From: Pseudomonas sp. CHM02
Lineage (GTDB): Bacteria; Pseudomonadota; Gammaproteobacteria; Pseudomonadales; Pseudomonadaceae
NCBI RefSeq assembly: GCF_000612585.1
Contig: NZ_JFCA01000036.1
Span: forward strand, 1 to 64,000
Length of the DNA stretch: 64,000 nt
Direction of reading: 5' to 3'
Position numbers and translations under genes: made by a program. Below are positions 43,558 through 53,889 of this stretch, one piece after another (position 1 is the stretch's first letter; each line of letters begins with the position of its first letter). The notes under the pieces are model-generated. The model ran no database searches, was not told where the DNA came from, and saw only the letters and a list, made by a program, of their open reading frames with translations.

Positions 43558-44880
43558 ATGACCCACCCCTATCGCTGGAAGATTTGCGCGCTATTGTTTT
43601 TCGCCACCACCATCAACTACCTGGACCGCCAGGTGCTGGGGCTGCTCAAGCCCATGCTCGAACTGCAGTTCCATTGGAGCGAGACTGACTACAGCTACCT
43701 GGTCGTGGCCTTCCAGGCCTGCTATGCCGCCGGGCTGTTGCTGTTCGGCCGACTGATCGACCGCCTCGGCACCAAGCTCGGCTACGGGCTATGCCTGACG
43801 GTCTGGAGCCTGGCTGCCGTGGGCCACGCTGCGGCGCAATCAACCTTCAGCTTCATGATCATGCGTGCCCTCCTCGGGCTGGGGGAGTCCGGCAACTTTC
43901 CGGCGGCGATCAAGGCTGTGTCCGAATGGTTTCCCAAGAAGGAACGCGCCCTGGCGGTGGGCATCCTCACGGCCGGAACCAGTATTGGTGCCATTCTCGC
44001 GCCAGCCTGTGTGCCCTGGCTAGCGAGCCGCTACGGATGGCAGGCCGCGTTCGTGGTAACCGGGCTCACCGGCTTTGTCTGGCTGATCTTCTGGAAACTG
44101 TTCTACGACAAACCCGGCGCCCATCCGTGCGTATCCGTCACGGAACTGGCCTACATCAATCAGGACGCCAACGTGGAGCCCGAGCACGCCGTGAAATGGC
44201 GCACGTTGCTGACGTTGCGCACCACGTGGGCCTTCATCGCCGGCAAGTTCCTGACCGATCCCATCTGGTGGTTCATGCTGTTCTGGCTGCCCTCCTATTT
44301 CACCACGCGTTTCGGACTCAGCCTGGCTGACCTGGCACTGCCATTGATGGTCGTCTATTGCGCGACATCGGTAGGCAGTGTGATGGGCGGCTGGTTGTCC
44401 TCGCGCCTGATCGGCGCCGGATGGCCGGTACAGCGTGCCCGCCGCACCGCCATGCTGTGCATGGCGGTGCTGGTTACTCCGCTGGCGGGCTCCAGCTACA
44501 TCGACAGCTTGTGGGCGATGGTGGCGCTGCTGAGCCTGGCTGCCGCCGCTCACCAGGGCTGGTCGGCGAACATTTTCACGACGGTAGCCGACAACTTTCC
44601 TCGCTCCCAGGTTGCTTCGGTCATGGGGATCGGCAGCACTGCCGGTTCGGTCGGCGGCATGATCTTTCCACTGATCATTGGCCTGGTACTTGACCACTAC
44701 AAGGCTCTGGAACAGGTGAACCTGGGCTACAACATTCTCTTCATCCTGTGCGCGAGCGCCTACCTGTTGGCCTGGGTAGTCATGCGTGTGATCGATGGCA
44801 CACGCCCTCCGGCCCCTCTCACCGCGCAATCAGCGGATACCCGTTTCACCCCGCATCAAACCCGCAATCCCTCAAGGTAA
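43558..44880 (+). CDS. MFS transporter, hexuronate/ACS (ExuT-like) family
   Basis: 440 residues, 12 membrane segments. ACS-family start WKICALLFFATTINYLDRQVLGLL; also LLFGRLIDRLGTKLGYG (motif A) and ALLGLGESGNFPAAIKAVSEWFP, typical of hexuronate and other sugar-acid/H+ symporters. A second uptake route beside the ABC importer, possibly for an acid form of the substrate. It follows the isomerase by 48 bp. Confidence 0.9.
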   Translation: MTHPYRWKICALLFFATTINYLDRQVLGLLKPMLELQFHWSETDYSYLVVAFQACYAAGLLLFGRLIDRLGTKLGYGLCLTVWSLAAVGHAAAQSTFSFMIMRALLGLGESGNFPAAIKAVSEWFPKKERALAVGILTAGTSIGAILAPACVPWLASRYGWQAAFVVTGLTGFVWLIFWKLFYDKPGAHPCVSVTELAYINQDANVEPEHAVKWRTLLTLRTTWAFIAGKFLTDPIWWFMLFWLPSYFTTRFGLSLADLALPLMVVYCATSVGSVMGGWLSSRLIGAGWPVQRARRTAMLCMAVLVTPLAGSSYIDSLWAMVALLSLAAAAHQGWSANIFTTVADNFPRSQVASVMGIGSTAGSVGGMIFPLIIGLVLDHYKALEQVNLGYNILFILCASAYLLAWVVMRVIDGTRPPAPLTAQSADTRFTPHQTRNPSR

Positions 44881-44912
44881 TTCCCTAACCTGATACCTCT
44901 GGAGAACCACGC

Positions 44913-45929
44913 ATGCAGCCGTCAACAAAAAGAAAACTCGGCCGAGTCAACCTGGAAGTCTCAAGCCTTGCGTTCGGCACCTCGCCGGTCGGCAACCTGT
45001 TCGCGCCCACCGATGAAGCCACTTCCGACGCCATGTTCCAGCGCGCCTGGGACGGTGGCGTGCGCCTGTTCGATACCGCGCCCATGTATGGCCATGGGCT
45101 GGCGGAACTGCGGACCGGGCATTCGTTGCGGTGGAAACCGCGCGACGAATTTGTCATTTCGTCCAAGGTCGGCCGGGTGCTGAAAGCCAAGCCTCGTGCG
45201 CAGATCGATTTCAGTCCGTGGAACAATGCCGCCCCCAACGAGATGATCTTCGACTACAGCTACGACGGCACCATGCGCTCGTTCGAAGACTCCCTGCAGC
45301 GTCTGGCGCTGGAGCGCATCGACATCTGCTTCATCCACGATATCGATGTGTTTACCCGCGGCGCCGATCAGCCTGAAGTGTTCGCACAGGCCATGAATGG
45401 TGCCTGGCGAGCGCTGGAATCGCTACGCGATCAGGGCGTGGTGAAGGCGATCGGGGTTGGCGTAAATGAATGGCAGGTGTGCCACGAAGCCTTGAAACGG
45501 CGTGACTTTGACTGCTTTCTGATGGCGGGCCGCTACACCCTTCTGGAACAGGAATCCCTGGATGCGTTTCTGCCGCTGTGTGAGGAACGGGGGGCCTCGG
45601 TGTTAATCGGTGGCGGTTTCAACTCCGGCATATTGGCCACCGGCGCTGTACCGGGCGCCCGCTACAACTATGCCCCCGCCCCTGCTGCGATACTGGAAAA
45701 GGTTCGAGCAATCGAAACGATCTGCCGGGAGTTTGAAGTGCCCCTCCCCGCCGCGGCCATGCAATTTGTGGTGGCCCACCCGGCCATCGCCTCTTTTGTT
45801 GCCGGCACCCGCACGCTGGATCAAATCGACAAAAACGTTGAATGGTTCAGCCATCCCATCCCCGGTGAATTCTGGATACGCCTCAAACAAGCCGCGTTAA
45901 TCCGCGAAGACGCACCGACACCCGTCTGA
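44913..45929 (+). CDS. Aldo/keto reductase, D-threo-aldose 1-dehydrogenase/fucose dehydrogenase type
   Basis: 338 residues, (beta/alpha)8 AKR: LGRVNLEVSSLAFGTSPVGN, LFDTAPMYGHGLAE (catalytic Asp and Tyr), VISSKVGR (Lys) and CFIHDID (His). This branch oxidises aldose sugars such as L-fucose or D-arabinose, or pyridoxal, with NAD. Last gene of the plus-strand unit; a terminator hairpin overlaps its stop region (45936). An aldose-like substrate would agree with the sugar-type importer. Confidence 0.9.
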   Translation: MQPSTKRKLGRVNLEVSSLAFGTSPVGNLFAPTDEATSDAMFQRAWDGGVRLFDTAPMYGHGLAELRTGHSLRWKPRDEFVISSKVGRVLKAKPRAQIDFSPWNNAAPNEMIFDYSYDGTMRSFEDSLQRLALERIDICFIHDIDVFTRGADQPEVFAQAMNGAWRALESLRDQGVVKAIGVGVNEWQVCHEALKRRDFDCFLMAGRYTLLEQESLDAFLPLCEERGASVLIGGGFNSGILATGAVPGARYNYAPAPAAILEKVRAIETICREFEVPLPAAAMQFVVAHPAIASFVAGTRTLDQIDKNVEWFSHPIPGEFWIRLKQAALIREDAPTPV

Positions 45930-45935
45930 TCGGAC

Positions 45936-45960
45936 AGCGCCGGCAAGGAAGCCGGCGCTT
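45936..45960 (+). terminator. Rho-independent-like terminator
   Basis: AGCGCCGGC (45936-45944), loop AAGGAA, GCCGGCGCT (45951-45959): a perfect 9-bp stem right after the AKR stop. The T-tract is weak, so termination efficiency is unclear. Confidence 0.65.
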
Positions 45961-46247
45961 GATGCCTTTGATCGCTTCTCGATTGACCAAGCCTCACGCC
46001 CCTGGGAAAAGCAAACGCCAACCTTGCTCTCAAAAGAACAAGTACTGTTCGCTATCGGAAGTTTATCTCCGTTGCAGGCATCAATAGAGTGCACGCAGTC
46101 CCCGGTAATCCTTCTGTCGCTGGTTGCGCAGACAGGATACGAGCACTTCGATGTCGTCCATGTACCCGGCGAATGACTCAAGCACTTTACTGAATCCAGG
46201 CATACGTCGGACCAATCCGCCGCCATGCCCACTGCTGGAGATACACC
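45961..46247. other. Intergenic region, no gene seen
   Basis: 287 bp between the terminator and the next SDR gene, without a credible ORF on either strand. It must contain the promoter for the SDR; a good Shine-Dalgarno (TGGAG) precedes the SDR start by 8 bp. None of the 18-bp regulon palindromes is present, which supports ending the regulon at 45.9 kb. Confidence 0.5.
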
Positions 46248-47042
46248 ATGAATCTGCAACTCACGGGCAAGACAGCCATCATTACCGGAGCCACGGCTGG
46301 CATTGGCTTGGCTATTGCGAAAACGCTGGCCAGCGAAGGTGTGATCGTCACCATCACCGGGCGCAGCGTTGACAAGCTCGATGATGCAGCAGCGCAGATC
46401 TCGACTGCAGCACCCGGCAGCAGCATCAAGACAATTGTTGCCGATGTGAGCGAAACCCAAGGTGTGGCCAGGCTCATCGAAGCACAGCCAGACGCCGACA
46501 TTCTCGTGAACAACCTCGGTTTTTACGAAGCCAAGCCGTTCGCTGACATTACGGATGAAGACTGGTTTCGCATGATCGATGTCAACCTGATGTCGGGGGT
46601 GCGCCTGTCTCGCCACTATTTCCCTCGGATGCTCGCGAAGAACTGGGGCCGGGTGATATTCATGTCCAGCGAGGTCGGTGCATTCACCCCGCCGGACATG
46701 GTGCACTACGGCGTCAGCAAGTCGGCGCAGCTCGCCGTTTCCCGCGGAATGGCCGAGCTGACCAAGGGCACCGGTGTCACCGTCAATAGTGTGCTGCCAG
46801 CCGCTACTCGCTCGGAGGGCATCGTCAATTACCTCAGGCAGACCGCTCCGCGGGCAGGGATGACTGATACCGAAATAGAAGCGCACTTCTTCAACACCTA
46901 CCGACCCAGCTCACTGATCGCCCGGATGATCGAGGCCGAAGAAGTTGCGGCGATGGTTGCCCTCCTGGCCAGCCCTCTGGGTGCCGCATCGAACGGTGCC
47001 GCTGTGCGTGTTGAGGGTGGCACCTTTCGCTCGATTCTCTGA
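46248..47042 (+). CDS. Short-chain dehydrogenase/reductase
   Basis: 264 residues, classical SDR: ITGATAGIGLAIAKTLA, VNNLG, catalytic Ser and YxxxK in MSSEVGAFTPPDMVHYGVSKSA, C-terminal GAAVRVEGGT. Lacks the acidic residue after strand 2 (TGRSVDK), so NADP is likely. Alone in its transcription unit or co-transcribed with the secreted protein downstream (159-bp gap). Substrate unknown. Confidence 0.88.
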   Translation: MNLQLTGKTAIITGATAGIGLAIAKTLASEGVIVTITGRSVDKLDDAAAQISTAAPGSSIKTIVADVSETQGVARLIEAQPDADILVNNLGFYEAKPFADITDEDWFRMIDVNLMSGVRLSRHYFPRMLAKNWGRVIFMSSEVGAFTPPDMVHYGVSKSAQLAVSRGMAELTKGTGVTVNSVLPAATRSEGIVNYLRQTAPRAGMTDTEIEAHFFNTYRPSSLIARMIEAEEVAAMVALLASPLGAASNGAAVRVEGGTFRSIL

Positions 47043-47201
47043 GTAGAACGCCGGATATCAAACCTCGGCTTCGTTGCCCTTGTGCAAACCAACCTGACGT
47101 TGCCTGGTCGCACCGCAGCGGCTATCCGCTCAGTGCGGCCAGGTTATTTCATGCGCATCGCTTTACTGGATGCCACTCAACACCAACAACGGTGCTTCAT
47201 C

Positions 47202-48425
47202 ATGTCTCCTCGCCCGCTCTCCCTGACCACGCTCATGCTGGCCACGGCCATCACCTTCCTCCAAACCGCAAGTGCAGCCGATGGCGCTCGACTGGAGCGC
47301 TGGCGCAGTTACGCCGGCGTGAGTTGGGAGCCCGCAGTTGAAAACACGAGCGCAACGCCTTTCGCCGACTCGGTGAACGCCCCCATTGCCGGGTTGCATT
47401 TCGACAACCAAGGCAGGGCCTTTGTGAGCACGCCTCGCTTGGCGTCAGCATCCCTTACAGCAACGCTGAGCATACTGGACACCCGCGTGCAGACCGGCCC
47501 GGCTCGCCTGACAGCGTTCCCGTCGATACAAGCCAATGCCGTCGCGGGCTCTGCGGCAGACAGCCTGCGCAGCGTGCTTGGTTTTTATGTGGATAACCGC
47601 AACGGCTGGCTGTGGGCCCTGGACATGGGATTTGTCGCGGGTGAGTCTGAAGCACCCGCGAATTCTCAGAAGGTACTGGTACTCGACCTGAAGTCAGGAC
47701 GCACGGTGAAACGCATTAAACTTGACCAGGTAGCCGACCGCGCTGGCAGCCTTCTCAATGACATCGTGGTCGATGAGCGCCGCCGCGTGGCCTATATATC
47801 AGATAGCGGCTCACGCAGTGCGCCGAACAACAAGGTGGGCCTGATTGTTGTGGATTTCGCCTCGGGCACGTCACGGCGTGTATTGGACAAGCACCCGGCA
47901 CTGGATGTGGAGCCCGGCGTGAATGTCATCGCTCACGGCGCAGAGGTGTGGCCAGGTAAACCACTGAAGATTGGTATCAACGGAGTTGCATTGTCTCCGG
48001 ACGCCGACACTCTTTACTGGACGGTGACAACCGGCACCCGCGCCCATTCGATTCCAACCTCGATCCTGAGAAAACCCGACGCCACCACGGCACAGGTCGC
48101 AGCGGCCATTGAAGATCTGGGCCCGGTAGGCGGTAACACGGATGGGATCGTGACGGATGCCAAAGGCAATCTCTATATCACAGACGTCACACACAATGGC
48201 ATCGTCAAGTATGACGCCCACACCAAAGTGATGGCATTGATTGCCGCAGATGACAATGTGCATTGGCCTGATACACCGTCCTTGATGCCCGACGGCGAAC
48301 TGCTTTTTACATCAAGTGCGCTGAACGATCACCTCGCGGGCTCAGTCAAGCCCGGCGCTGAACGTTTTGACCTGTGGCGCCTCCTGTTAGGCGACCAAAC
48401 GTCTCAGACAGGTTCGGCGCCTTAG
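47202..48425 (+). CDS. Secreted royal-jelly/SMP-30-like beta-propeller protein
   Basis: 407 residues from ATG 47202; the signal peptide MSPRPLSLTTLMLATAITFL continues to a cut near SAA. The mature part resembles bacterial members of the major royal jelly/yellow family: IAGLHFDNQGRAFVSTPR, LNDIVVDERRRVAYISDSG, GINGVALSPDADTLYWTVTT, NTDGIVTDAKGNLYITDVTHNGI. The six-bladed propeller may bind a small ligand or act as a lactonase-like enzyme; the bacterial role is not established. Upstream in-frame ATGs would place residues before the signal and were rejected. Confidence 0.82.
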   Translation: MSPRPLSLTTLMLATAITFLQTASAADGARLERWRSYAGVSWEPAVENTSATPFADSVNAPIAGLHFDNQGRAFVSTPRLASASLTATLSILDTRVQTGPARLTAFPSIQANAVAGSAADSLRSVLGFYVDNRNGWLWALDMGFVAGESEAPANSQKVLVLDLKSGRTVKRIKLDQVADRAGSLLNDIVVDERRRVAYISDSGSRSAPNNKVGLIVVDFASGTSRRVLDKHPALDVEPGVNVIAHGAEVWPGKPLKIGINGVALSPDADTLYWTVTTGTRAHSIPTSILRKPDATTAQVAAAIEDLGPVGGNTDGIVTDAKGNLYITDVTHNGIVKYDAHTKVMALIAADDNVHWPDTPSLMPDGELLFTSSALNDHLAGSVKPGAERFDLWRLLLGDQTSQTGSAP

Positions 48426-48462
48426 GCTTACGCGAACCTCCGGAGCAACTGAGGAGAACACA

Positions 48463-48699
48463 ATGAATCAACGCAGCCAACCGCCGCAGGACTCAGCGGC
48501 CAAGCGCATCCTGATCGGCTATCTCGGCCTATATCCGACGCTCTTGCTGGTCCTGACGTTACTGGGGCCGGTTACCCATGACTTGAGCTTTCCATTCATG
48601 GTGCTGGTGGAAGTCGCGGTTCTGGTTCCCGTGACCCAGCTCGTGTCTTTCCCACTCGTTCGGTGGCTGATTTCCCGGTTCAGTCTCGCCAGAACATAA
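48463..48699 (+). CDS. Small inner-membrane protein, DUF2798-like
   Basis: 78 residues with two predicted membrane helices (about 16-34 and 44-66) and a basic N-terminus. Pattern and length resemble DUF2798 proteins, whose role is unknown. GAGGAG lies 8 bp before the ATG. 37 bp downstream of the propeller gene. Confidence 0.6.
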   Translation: MNQRSQPPQDSAAKRILIGYLGLYPTLLLVLTLLGPVTHDLSFPFMVLVEVAVLVPVTQLVSFPLVRWLISRFSLART

Positions 48700-48863
48700 G
48701 CCGCGTGCTCTAAGTGCGGCGCGACCTTCGGGCGAAGTTTGCCTCTGTCGGAGACCTCTTCCAGGCCTTCGGCCAGCAGATTACGCACGACACCCTTGGC
48801 GTCGGCGTTGGTCACGAGCAGATTTCACTTGGGCGTGATCGTGGAGGGCATTTCGCAGACATG

Positions 48864-48892
48864 AAAAAGCCCAACCTTTTCAGATTGGGCTT
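48864..48892 (-). terminator. Terminator downstream of tRNA-Pro
   Basis: On the minus strand AAGCCCAA, a 10-nt loop, TTGGGCTT and then TTT. It lies 15 bp beyond the tRNA 3' end and fits a rho-independent terminator. Confidence 0.8.
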
Positions 48893-48907
48893 ACTCATTG
48901 AAAAATA

Positions 48908-48984
48908 TGGTCGGGACGGAGTGATTCGAACACTCGACCCCTAGCACCCCATGCTAGTGCGCTACCGGACTGCGCTACGCCCCG
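48908..48984 (-). tRNA. tRNA-Pro (anticodon GGG)
   Basis: 77-nt cloverleaf on the minus strand: acceptor CGGGGCG at 48978-48984 pairs with CGTCCCG before the encoded CCA (48908-48910). The anticodon arm is CTAGC-ATGGGGT-GCTAG with anticodon GGG; the T-loop is GTTCGAATC. Its place downstream of ihfA and the merR-type gene is conserved in Pseudomonas, where this tRNA is a known integration site for genomic islands. No integrase or duplicated 3' end was seen here. Confidence 0.97.
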
Positions 48985-49074
48985 ACTAGGCGTGTTACTG
49001 GGTTCGCTTCTTGACGAAGCGATCCGGAATATACCGCAAGCTTTTGAAATGTGGAAGTATTTTAAAAGCCGGAA

Positions 49075-49431
49075 TTACTTTTTCAGAACCACCAGCACAT
49101 CTTCGAGTTCGGAGATCATCTGGCGGATCAGTTGCTTGTATTGGGTGGTGTCGTCTTTGGCTTCATCACCGGACATGCGCTGGCGTGCGCCGCTGATGGT
49201 GAACCCTTGATCGTACAGCAACGCGCGGATCTGTCGGATCATCAGCACATCCTGGCGCTGATAATACCGACGGTTCCCGGTGCGTTTGACGGGGTTGAGT
49301 TGAGGAAACTCCTGCTCCCAATAGCGCAGCACGTGCGGTTTTACCGCGCAGAGCTCGCTGACTTCACCAATGGTGAAGTAGCGTTTGCCTGGGATGACGG
49401 GTAGCTCGTCGTTATGACTTGGTTCCAGCAT
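49075..49431 (-). CDS. MerR-family transcriptional regulator
   Basis: 118 residues from ATG 49431 (MLEPSHND). MerR winged helix: [40 protein letters not shown], then helices ending in a dimerisation coiled coil. It overlaps the ihfA 3' end by 20 bp, an arrangement conserved in Pseudomonas. No metal-binding Cys cluster is present at the C-terminus, so a metal sensor is unlikely. Confidence 0.93.
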   Translation of the reverse strand: MLEPSHNDELPVIPGKRYFTIGEVSELCAVKPHVLRYWEQEFPQLNPVKRTGNRRYYQRQDVLMIRQIRALLYDQGFTISGARQRMSGDEAKDDTTQYKQLIRQMISELEDVLVVLKK

Positions 49432-49714
49432 AAGCCTCAACTCGGGCCTTCAACTTCTGCCCTGGACGAAAGGTGACCACACGGCGAGCCGTGATCGGGA
49501 TTTCTTCTCCCGTTTTTGGATTGCGGCCAGGCCGCTGGCGTTTGTCCCGCAGGTCAAAATTGCCGAAACCGGACAATTTGACCTGTTCGTTGTCTTCCAG
49601 AGCGTGTCTGATCTCTTCAAAAAACAGCTCGACCAATTCCTTGGCCTCGCGCTTGTTCAGACCCAACTCTTCGTACAGACGTTCCGCCATCTCAGCTTTC
49701 GTCAAAGCCCCCAT
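49412..49714 (-). CDS. ihfA: Integration host factor alpha subunit
   Basis: 100 residues, DNA-bending HU/IHF family: [65 protein letters not shown] with the Pro that intercalates at the kink. It begins 3 bp after pheT. In Pseudomonas IHF supports sigma-54 promoters among other roles. Confidence 0.98.
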   Translation of the reverse strand: MGALTKAEMAERLYEELGLNKREAKELVELFFEEIRHALEDNEQVKLSGFGNFDLRDKRQRPGRNPKTGEEIPITARRVVTFRPGQKLKARVEAYAGTKS

Positions 49715-49717
49715 ACG

Positions 49718-52096
49718 TCACTTCCTTAACGTGGCGTTCAACCTTTGTTCGAGCGAGGTGAGGATATTTTGTGTCGTGGTATTCACCTCATCGTCATTAA
49801 GAGTGCGCGATGGATGCTGCCAGGTCAAGCCAACTGCAAGGCTTTTTCTATGCGGATCAATACCTTTACCCTGATAGACGTCAAATAGCCTGAGGTCTGT
49901 CAGCCATTCCCCTGCATTTTCACGGATTACATCCAGAACGGCAGTGGCGGCCACTTCGCGGTCGGCAATCAACGCCAGGTCACGACGCACTTCAGGGAAG
50001 CGCGACAGCTCGCTGAATTTAGGCATTTTGCCCGAAGCGACTTCAGCCAGAACCAGCTCGAAGACGAAAACCGGACGGTCAAGACCCAACGTTTTCGAGA
50101 GTTCAGGGTGAATTGCGCCGATGAAGCCCACCAAGCGCCCTTCGCGCTCGATGCGGGCCGTCTGGCCCGGGTGCAACGCCGGGTGGCTGCCAGGTACGAA
50201 GGTGAACGCATCCAGAGCACCGGCAAAGCCCAGTACCGCTTCCACGTCAGCCTTGACGTCAAAGAAGTCCACGGCATCGCGACCCTGTGCCCAACCTTCC
50301 GGCAGGCGGCTACCGCACACCACGCCAGCCAGCATTGGCTCTTGCTTCAGGCCGTCGAGTTGGCCGACGAAGCGCAGGCCGCTTTCGAACATGCGCACGC
50401 GGTCTTGCTGACGGTTCAGGTTATGGGAAAGTGCTTTCACCAGGCCAGGCCACAGCGACGAACGCATGGCTGCCATGTCGTTGGAAATCGGGTTGGCCAG
50501 CAGCAGCGGCTCGACACCTGGATTGAACAGCTCGAACTGCTTGGGATCAATGAAGCTGTAGGTCACTGCTTCCTGGTAACCACGAGCGACCAGCAAACGA
50601 CGCAGCTCAGGCAGGTGCGCACGCGCTTCGGCCTTCGGCTGTGGCGCCAGGCGCGCTTGCGGGTAACGGACCGGCAGACGGTTGTAACCGTAGAGGCGGG
50701 CCAGTTCTTCGATCAGGTCGACTTCCAGGCTGATATCGAAGCGATGGCTTGGTACTTCAACGTGCCACTGCCCTTCCCCACTTGAGGAAATACCCAGGCC
50801 GAGGGCGGACAGCAGTTGCTCGATTTCAGCCGGCGCGATCACCAGGCCGAGCATCTGCTCGACACTTTTGGCGCGCAGGGTGATCGGCGCAACGGACGGC
50901 AGGTACTGCTCGTTGACGGTTTCAGTGATCGGGCCAGCTTCGCCACCGGTGATTTCCAGCAGCAGGCCTGTGGCGCGCTCCATGGCTTCACGCGCCAGCT
51001 TCCAGTCCACGCCGCGCTCATAGCGGTGCGATGCATCGGTGTGCAGCCCGTAGGAACGGGCCTTGCCGGCGATAGCGATCTGGTCGAAGAAGGCACTTTC
51101 AAGGAACACGTCACGGGTGGTCTCGGACACACCGCTGTGCTCGCCACCCATTACGCCGGCAATCGCCAGGGCACGGGAGTGGTCAGCGATGACCAGGGTG
51201 TCGGCACGCAGGCTGACTTCCTGACCATCGAGCAGCACCAGCTTCTCGCCCTCTTCGGCCATGCGTACACGGATGCCGCCGTTGATTTCGGCGAGATCGA
51301 ACGCGTGCAACGGTTGACCCAGCTCCAGCATCACGTAGTTGGTGATGTCGACGGCAGCGTCGATGCTGCGTACGTCGGCGCGACGCAAGCGCTCAACCAT
51401 CCACAGCGGGGTGGGCTTGGACAGGTCGACGTTGCGGATCACACGGCCCAGGTAACGCGGGCAGGCGTTTGGCGCCAGCACGTCAATCGGGCGTACTTCG
51501 TCGTGCACAGCCGGCACGGCGGCAACGGCTGGACGAGTGACCGGAGCGTTGTACAACGCACCCACTTCACGCGCCAGGCCGGCCAGGGACAGGCAGTCGC
51601 CGCGGTTCGGGGTCAGGTCGACCTCGATGCTGGCGTCTTCCAGTTCCAGGTAAACACGGATGTCCTGGCCCACTGGCGCATCGGCCGGCAGTTCCATCAA
51701 GCCATCGTTGCCCTCGCCTACCTGCAGCTCCGCCTGGGAGCACAGCATGCCGTTGGACTCAACGCCGCGCAGCTTGGCTTTCTTGATCTTGAAGTCGCCC
51801 GGCAGCTCGGCACCGATCATGGCGAACGGAATCTTCAGGCCCGGGCGCACATTGGGCGCTCCGCACACGACCTGGAAGGTTTCCACACCATTGCTGACCT
51901 GGCACACACGCAACTTATCGGCATCAGGGTGTTGCTCGGTGCTCAGCACCTCGCCCACCACCACGCCACTGAAGACACCGGCGGCCGGGGTAACGCTATC
52001 GACCTCAAGACCGGCCATCGACAGACGCGCAACCAGCGCGTCGCGATCTACCTGCGGGCTTACCCAGCCACGCAGCCATTGTTCACTGAATTTCAT
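49718..52096 (-). CDS. pheT: Phenylalanyl-tRNA synthetase beta subunit
   Basis: 792 residues, the normal length. N-terminal EMAP/tRNA-binding domain, B3/B4 editing domain, B5 (ITLRAKSVEQMLG), a catalytic-like core and a C-terminal ferredoxin-fold anticodon-binding domain (FPEVRRDLALIADREV). Works as an alpha2-beta2 tetramer with PheS. It starts 26 bp after pheS. Confidence 0.98.
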   Translation of the reverse strand: MKFSEQWLRGWVSPQVDRDALVARLSMAGLEVDSVTPAAGVFSGVVVGEVLSTEQHPDADKLRVCQVSNGVETFQVVCGAPNVRPGLKIPFAMIGAELPGDFKIKKAKLRGVESNGMLCSQAELQVGEGNDGLMELPADAPVGQDIRVYLELEDASIEVDLTPNRGDCLSLAGLAREVGALYNAPVTRPAVAAVPAVHDEVRPIDVLAPNACPRYLGRVIRNVDLSKPTPLWMVERLRRADVRSIDAAVDITNYVMLELGQPLHAFDLAEINGGIRVRMAEEGEKLVLLDGQEVSLRADTLVIADHSRALAIAGVMGGEHSGVSETTRDVFLESAFFDQIAIAGKARSYGLHTDASHRYERGVDWKLAREAMERATGLLLEITGGEAGPITETVNEQYLPSVAPITLRAKSVEQMLGLVIAPAEIEQLLSALGLGISSSGEGQWHVEVPSHRFDISLEVDLIEELARLYGYNRLPVRYPQARLAPQPKAEARAHLPELRRLLVARGYQEAVTYSFIDPKQFELFNPGVEPLLLANPISNDMAAMRSSLWPGLVKALSHNLNRQQDRVRMFESGLRFVGQLDGLKQEPMLAGVVCGSRLPEGWAQGRDAVDFFDVKADVEAVLGFAGALDAFTFVPGSHPALHPGQTARIEREGRLVGFIGAIHPELSKTLGLDRPVFVFELVLAEVASGKMPKFSELSRFPEVRRDLALIADREVAATAVLDVIRENAGEWLTDLRLFDVYQGKGIDPHRKSLAVGLTWQHPSRTLNDDEVNTTTQNILTSLEQRLNATLRK

Positions 52097-52122
52097 CCTG
52101 CTCTCCTAAAGATTCGTTACGA

Positions 52123-53190
<1,068 letters not shown>

Positions 53191-53247
53191 TTTATGACGT
53201 TTAACACCTTGGGCTACAGCGTAACCCAGGGTGACTGTCGGGGGTAC

Positions 53248-53604
53248 TTAAGCCAACGTGGCTTTAGCTTTCTCGACAATCGCAGCAAACGCCGCTTTTT
53301 CGTTCACTGCCAGATCAGCCAGAACCTTACGGTCGATCTCGATGGACGCTTTTTTCAGGCCGGCGATGAAACGGCTGTAGGACAGACCGTTAACACGTGC
53401 ACCAGCGTTGATACGAGCGATCCATAGAGCGCGGAACTGACGTTTTTTCTGACGACGGTCACGGTAGGCGTATTGGCCTGCCTTGATTACCGCTTGCTTG
53501 GCAACACGGAATACGCGTGAACGCGCGCCGTAGTAGCCTTTAGCAAGTTTCAGAATTTTTTTGTGACGTTTACGGGCAATGACGCCACGCTTTACACGAG
53601 CCAT
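53248..53604 (-). CDS. rplT: 50S ribosomal protein L20
   Basis: 118 residues, very basic: [52 protein letters not shown]. Binds 23S rRNA early in 50S assembly and in other bacteria represses its own operon. It follows rpmI by 30 bp. Confidence 0.98.
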
Positions 53605-53634
53605 GAGTTACTTCCTCTATTCTTGATCCAAAAA

Positions 53635-53829
53635 TTAACGAAGGCGCAGCATGCGCTCGACTTTTGCCACGTCAGACGGATGCAGCAAGCTGCTACCGCG
53701 CAGTTGACGCTTACGCTTGGTCGACATTTTGGTCAGGATGTGGCTCTTGAAAGCGTGCTTGTGCTTGATACCGTTAGCAGTTTTCAGAAACCGCTTAGCA
53801 GCACCACTTTTAGTCTTCATCTTTGGCAT
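53635..53829 (-). CDS. rpmI: 50S ribosomal protein L35
   Basis: 64 residues, basic: [40 protein letters not shown]. Standard place between infC and rplT. The 60-bp space to infC may hold the L20-dependent control element, not resolved by eye. Confidence 0.97.
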   Translation of the reverse strand: MPKMKTKSGAAKRFLKTANGIKHKHAFKSHILTKMSTKRKRQLRGSSLLHPSDVAKVERMLRLR

Positions 53830-53889
53830 GTTCGGATACTCCGCATTCAGTTGATAAACATAATCAGAAGGCCTGCCGTGCCCTGTTGA

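Noticed and set aside
45961-46247. Possible extension of the catabolic regulon to the SDR at 46.2 kb
   Set aside because: A terminator precedes it and no copy of the 18-bp palindrome is found in its promoter region.
48714-48944. Short plus-strand ORF reading into the tRNA-Pro region
   Set aside because: It runs through a terminator and antisense to the tRNA. On the minus strand (about 48700-48815) a stretch reads somewhat like protein (RNLLAEGLEEVSDRG) and could be a gene remnant, but it lacks a start, a stop context and any recognisable family.
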